Shown: positions 5,412 through 7,521 of the stretch, piece after piece
Position numbering within the stretch: the stretch's first letter is position 1
Layout: each line of letters opens with the position of its first letter
NCBI GenBank assembly: GCA_016210245.1
Contig: JACQUR010000056.1
Location: forward strand, 1-7,521
Source: Chloroflexota bacterium
GTDB taxonomy: Bacteria; Chloroflexota; UBA6077; JACQUR01
Reading direction: 5' to 3'
DNA: 7,521 nt
The notes under the pieces: model-generated
The model's database searches: none
Told to the model about the DNA's origin: nothing
The model's input: the letters and a program-made list of their open reading frames with translations, nothing else
Program-made: the position numbers and the translations under genes

Positions 5412-6728
5412 TCAGAGCACGAGCGCCACCGGGTGCTCCAGCAGGCGGCGGAGGGCGGCCAGGAACTGGGCAGCGCGGGCGCCGTCGGTGACGCGGTGGT
5501 CGGCCGAGAGGGTGGCCTGCATCACCGGCCGCACCACGACGGCGTTGTCGCGCACCACCGGCCTCGGCTCGGCGGCGCCAACGGCCAGGATGGCCGCCTG
5601 GGGCGGGTTGATGATGGCCACAAAGCTCTGGACCCCGTACATGCCCAGGTTGCTCAGGGTGAACGTGGCGCCGGAGTACGCCTCCGGGCTGAGCCGCCCG
5701 TCCCGCGCCCCCTGCACCAGCCGCTTGGTCTCGCGCGCAACCTGGACCAGCGTCTTCCCCTCGGCCTCGGCCAGCACCGGCACGATCAAGCCCTCGTCCA
5801 CGGCCACGGCGATGCCCAGGTTCACGTGGGGGTGCAGCTCGATCTCCCCATCCACGTAGGAAGCGTTGAGGTCCGGGTACTGGGGCAGCACCCGGGCGCA
5901 GGCTCTGGCGACCAGGTCGTTGACCGTGACCTGCTCCTCCGAGGGCAGCTCGGCGTTGAGCTGCTCGCGCAGGCGGAGCGCCTCGGCCATGTCGATCTCG
6001 ACCGTGAGGTAGAAGTGTGGGGCCTGCTGCTTGCTCTCGGCCATACGCCGCGCGATCACCTGGCGCACGCGCGAGAGCGGCTTGCGCTCGACCTCCGTCG
6101 GTGGCCGGGGAGGCGGAGGCGGCGCCGCCGGGGCTGGTGGTGGAGGGGGTGGGGCGGCCGGCCGGGCCGGGGCGTGCTGCGCCCTGAACGCCTCCACGTC
6201 CTCTCTGGTGATCCGTCCGCCCGGGCCGGTGCCCTCCATCTGGCTGAGGTCCAGCCCGTACTGTTCGGCCAGCTTGCGGGCGATGGGCGAGGCCTTGGTG
6301 CGCTCCTCCAGCGCCGTACGGCCATTGGGCATCGGCCTGGGGCCGGCTCGCGCCGGCACTTCCTTCCTGGCGGTCGGCTGGGCCACGCCCCCCGGCCCGG
6401 CCCGCTCCTGGGTCGGGACGGCCTCCTCTCCCTCGCCAGTTCCTACGGCCGCGGTTGGCGGAGGCGGGGCCTCAGGAGGCGCCTGCTCCGTGACGGGCTC
6501 GACCACGGCGATCGGCTGGCCCACCGGGACCGTCTGCCCGGGCTGGGCCAGGATCTTCTGCAGCCGGCCTTCCACGAACGACTCGATCTCGATCGTCACC
6601 TTGTCGGTTTCGATCTCGGCGATGGGCTCGCCGCGGGAGACCTGGTCGCCCTCGGACTTCAGCCAACGGCTGATCTTGCCCTCGGTCATGTCGTAGCCCA
6701 TCTTGGGCATCAGGACGTTGGCTGGCAT
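5412..6728 (-). CDS. pdhC: 2-oxoacid (pyruvate) dehydrogenase E2, dihydrolipoyl acyltransferase
   Basis: This encodes 438 residues, with a GAGGAGG five bases before the ATG (6734-6740). All E2 domains are present in order. A single lipoyl domain covers residues 2-78, with lipoyl-lysine K43 in EIETDKVTIE. A Pro/Ala/Glu linker (79-143) is followed by the peripheral subunit-binding domain (145-181: KASPIARKLAEQYG, GTGPGGRITREDV). A polyproline linker (about 186-212) leads to the catalytic acyltransferase domain (about 214-438), ending in SADHRVTDG with catalytic H411 and D415. E2 forms the core of the complex and transfers the acyl group from lipoate to CoA. It follows the E1-beta gene by 60 bases, clearly in one operon. 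No E3 gene follows; the next gene is the antitoxin. Pyruvate is the likeliest substrate given the PdhB-like E1-beta, but acetoin or branched-chain 2-oxoacids cannot be excluded, so the symbol is provisional. Confidence 0.93.
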   Translation of the reverse strand: MPANVLMPKMGYDMTEGKISRWLKSEGDQVSRGEPIAEIETDKVTIEIESFVEGRLQKILAQPGQTVPVGQPIAVVEPVTEQAPPEAPPPPTAAVGTGEGEEAVPTQERAGPGGVAQPTARKEVPARAGPRPMPNGRTALEERTKASPIARKLAEQYGLDLSQMEGTGPGGRITREDVEAFRAQHAPARPAAPPPPPPAPAAPPPPPRPPTEVERKPLSRVRQVIARRMAESKQQAPHFYLTVEIDMAEALRLREQLNAELPSEEQVTVNDLVARACARVLPQYPDLNASYVDGEIELHPHVNLGIAVAVDEGLIVPVLAEAEGKTLVQVARETKRLVQGARDGRLSPEAYSGATFTLSNLGMYGVQSFVAIINPPQAAILAVGAAEPRPVVRDNAVVVRPVMQATLSADHRVTDGARAAQFLAALRRLLEHPVALVL

Positions 6729-6755
6729 GGTCGCCTCCTCAGCGAGTCTAGAGAG

Positions 6756-6823
6756 GCAGTGCAGATGTGAGAGTGCAGAGTGCAGAGTTCACTCTGCACT
6801 CTGCACTCTCACATCTGCACTGC
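6756..6823. repeat. 68-bp near-perfect palindrome in the E1-beta/E2 junction
   Basis: Arms of 33 bases (6756-6788 and 6791-6823) are exact reverse complements with only TC (6789-6790) between them. Inside each arm a GTGCAGA heptamer recurs with a TGTGAGA variant, so the palindrome is also a 7-bp tandem repeat. On the - strand mRNA it would fold into a very stable hairpin. Its 5' arm encodes the last 10 or so residues of E1-beta and its centre is that gene's stop codon. Its 3' arm ends about 15 bases before the E2 ribosome binding site. Confidence 0.93.
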
Positions 6824-7521
6824 TCCTGAGTCCTACCAGCGCCTTGGCGGCGCGGATGATGTCGTCGACCTGGGGGAAGACCATTCGCTCCAGGTCGCGG
6901 GCGTAGGGCACGGGTACTTCCTGCGCGGCCAGTCGACTCACCGGCGCGTCCAGGTAGTCGAAGGCCTGCTCGTAGATCTGGCTGGCGATCTCCGCCCCCA
7001 TGCCGCAGGTCCGCCAGCCCTCCTCCACCACCAGCGCCCGGTTGGTTTTCTGGACCGAGCTCACCACCGGGCCGAGGTCCAGCGGGCGCAGCGAGCGCAG
7101 GTCGATCACCTCAGCCTCGATGCGCTCCTGAGCCAGGCGCTCGGCAGCCTCCAGGGCCAGCACCAGGGTATGGGAGTAGCTGACGATGGTCAGGTCGCGT
7201 CCGGTCCGCCGCGCCACCGACTGGCCGAAGGGCACCAGGCCATCGCCCTCCGGCACGTCGCCGCGCAGCCCATAGAGCAGGCTGTGCTCGATGAAGATGA
7301 CCGGATTCGGGTCCCGAATGGCGGTCTTGAGCATGCCCTTGGCATCGGCGGGCAGGGCGGGTGCGACGACTTTCAAGCCAGGGATGTAAGTGAAGTAGTT
7401 CTCGAAGGTTTGCGAATGGGTGGCGGCGAGCTGGCCGTAGCCGGCCGGGGTGCGGATGACCAGCGGCACCTCCATCTGGCCGCCGAACATGTAGTGCAGC
7501 TTGGCGGCGTGGTTGACGATC
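6789..7521 (-). CDS. pdhB: Pyruvate dehydrogenase E1 component, beta subunit (5' end missing)
   Basis: The gene is open through the right edge: the frame reads IVNHAAKLHYMFGGQ from base 7520, so the ATG at 7490 is internal. The visible part is 243 residues, so roughly 80-90 N-terminal residues, including the thiamine-diphosphate glutamate, lie outside. Family landmarks are present: GGQMEVPLVIRTP, THSQTFENYFTYIPGLKVV, LPADAKGMLKTAIRDPNPVIFIEH, VIDLRSLRPLD, VEEGWRTCGMGAEI and FDYLDAPV. The last two are characteristic of PdhB rather than the branched-chain enzyme, though acetoin dehydrogenase remains an alternative. With an E1-alpha partner, expected just upstream, it decarboxylates pyruvate and reductively acetylates the E2 lipoyl group. 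The ordinary family end is near RAAKALVG; the last residues, about SSADVRVQSAE, and the TGA come from the 68-bp palindrome and are probably an acquired tail. E2 follows after 60 bases in the same operon. Confidence 0.92.
   Translation of the reverse strand, partial: IVNHAAKLHYMFGGQMEVPLVIRTPAGYGQLAATHSQTFENYFTYIPGLKVVAPALPADAKGMLKTAIRDPNPVIFIEHSLLYGLRGDVPEGDGLVPFGQSVARRTGRDLTIVSYSHTLVLALEAAERLAQERIEAEVIDLRSLRPLDLGPVVSSVQKTNRALVVEEGWRTCGMGAEIASQIYEQAFDYLDAPVSRLAAQEVPVPYARDLERMVFPQVDDIIRAAKALVGLRSSADVRVQSAE

Noticed and set aside
4710..6770. A 686-codon + strand open frame
   Set aside because: It runs antisense through three well-supported - strand genes (toxin, antitoxin, E2). Its His/Arg/Leu/Gly-rich translation has no domain and is what the complement of GC-rich coding DNA usually gives.
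6756..6823. Intrinsic terminator between E1-beta and E2
   Set aside because: There is no T-run after the stem on the transcribed strand, and E2 follows immediately with its own ribosome binding site in the same operon.

Overview
The window is 7.5 kb of GC-rich, densely coding bacterial DNA, probably from an uncultivated environmental lineage. The intergenic gaps carry short tandem repeats, perfect inverted repeats and dispersed motifs of a kind I associate with Chloroflexota and similar environmental genomes. That placement is an inference from style; no marker gene is present.

Layout. Left block, + strand: an unrecognised 246-residue protein (47-787), an extended SDR of the NAD-dependent epimerase/dehydratase type (850-1836), and a cysteine hydrolase of the isochorismatase/N-carbamoylsarcosine amidohydrolase superfamily (1968-2681). 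Facing them on the - strand is a UbiD-family prenylated-FMN decarboxylase (2849-4231). Next, also on the - strand, is a likely type II toxin-antitoxin pair: an antitoxin-like protein with an N-terminal ribbon-helix-helix segment and a C-terminal DUF433 domain (4746-5294), followed by an overlapping DUF5615 PIN-like toxin (4409-4771). The right end holds part of a 2-oxoacid (probably pyruvate) dehydrogenase operon on the - strand: the E1-beta subunit (6789-7521, cut by the window edge), then the E2 acyltransferase (5412-6728).

How the genes relate. E1-beta and E2 are subunits of one complex; E1-alpha is expected just beyond the right edge. The SDR, the hydrolase and UbiD look like small-molecule or catabolic enzymes and may share a pathway, but their substrates cannot be read from the sequence. 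The toxin-antitoxin pair lies between the two metabolic blocks and looks like an accessory insertion.

The least ordinary part is the intergenic DNA. Several gaps contain 7- or 8-bp tandem repeats, each with a different unit. The E1-beta/E2 gap holds a 68-bp near-perfect palindrome that supplies the E1-beta stop codon and its last residues. The first gene likewise runs into repeat DNA and takes its stop codon from it. A 21-bp motif occurs twice in opposite orientation (2718-2738 and 5369-5389). No tRNA, rRNA, CRISPR array or transposase was seen, and no gap exceeds 300 bases.
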